Part shown: positions 62,701 to 64,000 of the stretch, piece by piece
How positions within the stretch are numbered: position 1 is the first letter of the stretch
How the letters are laid out: each line of letters starts with the position of its first letter
From: Corydoras sp. C115
Lineage: Eukaryota; Chordata; Actinopteri; Siluriformes; Callichthyidae
NCBI GenBank assembly: GCA_019802505.1
Contig: JAFMOC010000072.1
Span: 2,486,001 to 2,550,000 of the forward strand
DNA: 64,000 nucleotides
Reading direction: 5' to 3'
Notes under the pieces: generated by a model
What the model was told of the DNA's origin: nothing
The model's input: the letters and a program-made list of their open reading frames with translations, nothing else
Database searches by the model: none
Made by a program: the position numbers and the translations under genes

Positions 62701-63394
62701 GCTCTTTAAATAAGCTGACATGCTTCTCACTCACAGAATAAAGACTGTAGGAATAAATAAAATAAACTACACAGATTTAAATATATAGCATATATTTAAA
62801 TATGCTCTGCCTGCAGCTAGTGGAGCATGCATGTCTGGCATGTCTGGATGTCTTTGTTTTGGTCTATACACAATATGTTATTTTTGTAAAGCTTGATTTT
62901 AGAGGCTGGGAACTACTTGTTTAAATGCTCGACAGTGTTATGTCAAGTCAACACTAAGTCATTTCTGCCTCAACAAAACACATTTGTTTAAACACAGACA
63001 GCTTACGCTACAAAATTCTTAAAGGAATGCATCATTATGAATCAGCGACAGTCTTACATCAGTCTATTCGAGCTAAAGACACAGTCATACATAGTTGCCA
63101 TTTGTTTTTGTTTCTGCACTATTAGGAATTATTTGACCAAAATTATCTTTTTATATACTCAATACTTAACTTTTGCAATCCACTTTAGCCAAACAAAATA
63201 AAAAGAACTGGTGATGGGTTACATACTTGTATCCTTGTATTTTTTGAATGTATTGTAAAAGACAATGATTTTTCGTACTTACACACATGCAGGCGTCTCC
63301 TCCAGGATAAGAAAGTGACATGTACCATGCAAGCAGAACTGACTATGGGAGTCAGGACAGTCACCAAAGTGAGAGTGAACTGCTGCTACTAACT
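57705..63394 (-). CDS. tgfa: tgfa, protransforming growth factor alpha, 5' end outside window
   Basis: Three exons are clear on the minus strand. Exon 63283-63394 encodes VAAVHSHFGDCPDSHSQFC, then HGTCHFL and ACV, the first part of the EGF domain. Exon 60351-60500 encodes CHTGFIGIRCEHADLLAIV, the juxtamembrane stretch, and a hydrophobic TIFVLCILGSILLILLCIII segment. Exon 59212-59318 encodes the cytoplasmic tail CWWRRQFC to LKGGTAFCHETG. Six EGF cysteines are present in order. Phases agree across both introns. The secreted ligand binds the EGF receptor after ectodomain shedding. The signal-peptide exon lies beyond 64000. The terminal exon is uncertain: an acceptor at 57706-57707 would add VEIKIS and a stop after GAGACA-G, but others are possible. 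Five SINE insertions lie in the introns or near them. Confidence 0.9.
57995..58025. repeat. (ATAC)n microsatellite
   Basis: About seven ATAC units, slightly interrupted. Confidence 0.9.
59692..59780. repeat. (CA)n microsatellite, about 85 bp
   Basis: The longest dinucleotide tract in the window, in a tgfa intron. Open frames across it are repeat artefacts. Confidence 0.98.
59875..60146 (+). mobile_element. V-SINE, 3' end missing, tgfa intron
   Basis: A clean head and core but it stops at 'cctgggtgtatct'; no tail. Confidence 0.93.
60800..60960 (-). mobile_element. Second tRNA-derived SINE family, copy 4, decayed
   Basis: 'cagacacttttatccaacgc' then 'gtcagaacacagggttgatc' and 'gagcaatgagggttacgag'. 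The tRNA-like head is gone; an unrelated dispersed repeat follows to about 61180. Confidence 0.65.
61233..61930 (+). mobile_element. V-SINE interrupted by a second V-SINE
   Basis: Outer copy, 61233-61531. Its tail resumes at 61889 ('cgacactaatataggataaa'). Part of the GT-rich linker is deleted. Confidence 0.92.
61532..61888 (-). mobile_element. V-SINE nested in the preceding SINE
   Basis: Flanked by cgacacta (61524-61531 and 61889-61896), so its target was the tail of the outer copy. The two form an inverted pair in a tgfa intron. Confidence 0.95.
62256..62550 (+). mobile_element. V-SINE in tgfa intron
   Basis: Flanked by attatctggcc / attatatggcc. The 'cccagcgcccgaaacgttct' part is lost and replaced by a C-run. 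Confidence 0.92.
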
Positions 63395-63432
63395 CTTAAA
63401 CCAAGAGAATAGAAGAAAAATATTGTCATATT

Positions 63433-63782
63433 CATTCATTCATTCATTATCTCCCGCTTTATCCTCTATTAGGATCGCGGTGGGGTTCCCCATGCCCATC
63501 CAGGGGAGAACGTTTCGGGCGCTGGGCAGATAGACCCAGGACAGGGCGCCAATCCATTGCTGGGCACACACTCACTCACACAGACACACTCTATATGGGG
63601 CAATTTTGAGAATTCAATTGACTTGATCCATGTTTTTGGACTGTGGGAGGAAACCGGAGAACCCGGAAGAAACCCACGCGGACACGGGGAGAACATGGAA
63701 ACTCCACCCAGATGGGGATTCGAAACGGGAATCCCTAGCGCTGAGAGGCAAACGTGCCGACCACTAAGCCACGGTGCCACCC
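63433..63782 (-). mobile_element. V-SINE just upstream of the tgfa EGF exon
   Basis: Flanked by attgtcatatt (63422-63432 and 63783-63793); 40 bp from the exon acceptor and in sense with the gene. Confidence 0.96.
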
Positions 63783-64000
63783 ATTGTCATATTATACTGT
63801 GTTTTAAAACAACCTGAAAAGTGGACCAAAAAAAAACAAACTAATATACATGTATCTACAAATCATGTTTTTTTTTATACAAATTTATCGTCACATTAGA
63901 AGAAATTTGATTAGATGTCTACTCCTGAAAATGTCATTTTAATTGCATTATACTCATGGATAATTTTGTCACTGTAAAATATTGGATTGAATTTTTTTGG

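Overview
This window looks like nuclear DNA from a ray-finned (teleost) fish. The genes have introns with GT/AG splice sites, and the four recognisable proteins are vertebrate ones. About forty copies of a tRNA-headed V-SINE/DANA-like repeat are scattered through it, with remnants of hAT, Tc1/mariner, pogo/Tigger, L2-like LINE and LTR elements of the kind common in fish. Species cannot be named from sequence reading alone.

Layout. 0-2.5 kb: no gene seen, one decayed SINE. 2.7-4.8 kb: an unprocessed, broken copy of trub2. 5-10 kb: intergenic repeats. 11.5-18.5 kb (minus strand): entpd8 copy A, nine exons, one frameshift in exon 5. 18.8-26 kb: a patchwork of a duplicated intergenic block, a complete hAT element with an 8-bp target duplication, an L2-like 3' end, a Tc1-like transposase relic and hAT fragments. 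26.6-32.6 kb (minus strand): entpd8 copy B, nine intact exons, 500 codons. 33-39 kb: more copies of the duplicated block, a solo LTR, a broken Ty3-like element and a pogo/Tigger element. 39.6-45.2 kb (plus): intact trub2, eight exons, 346 codons. 45.4-49.7 kb: almost solid SINEs around a GC-rich exon-like fragment. 49.7-53.0 kb (plus): hdhd3, two exons, with one apparent frameshift. 57.7-63.4 kb (minus): the EGF, transmembrane and cytoplasmic exons of tgfa, whose 5' exons lie beyond the right edge.

The genes do not form a pathway. Entpd8 is a cell-surface nucleotidase, Trub2 a mitochondrial RNA pseudouridine synthase, Hdhd3 a HAD-family hydrolase and Tgfa an EGF-receptor ligand. What ties the window together is local duplication (entpd8 twice, trub2 twice, an intergenic block about four times) followed by heavy SINE bombardment. 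Because paralogous sites are present, several insertions can be compared with an empty site in the same window.

The most unusual observations are two SINE insertions that carry extra DNA between the target-site duplication and the SINE head. One holds 88 nt matching entpd8-A intron 3 and the other 42 nt identical to a locus 9 kb away. A third SINE duplicated the splice donor of entpd8-B exon 1.
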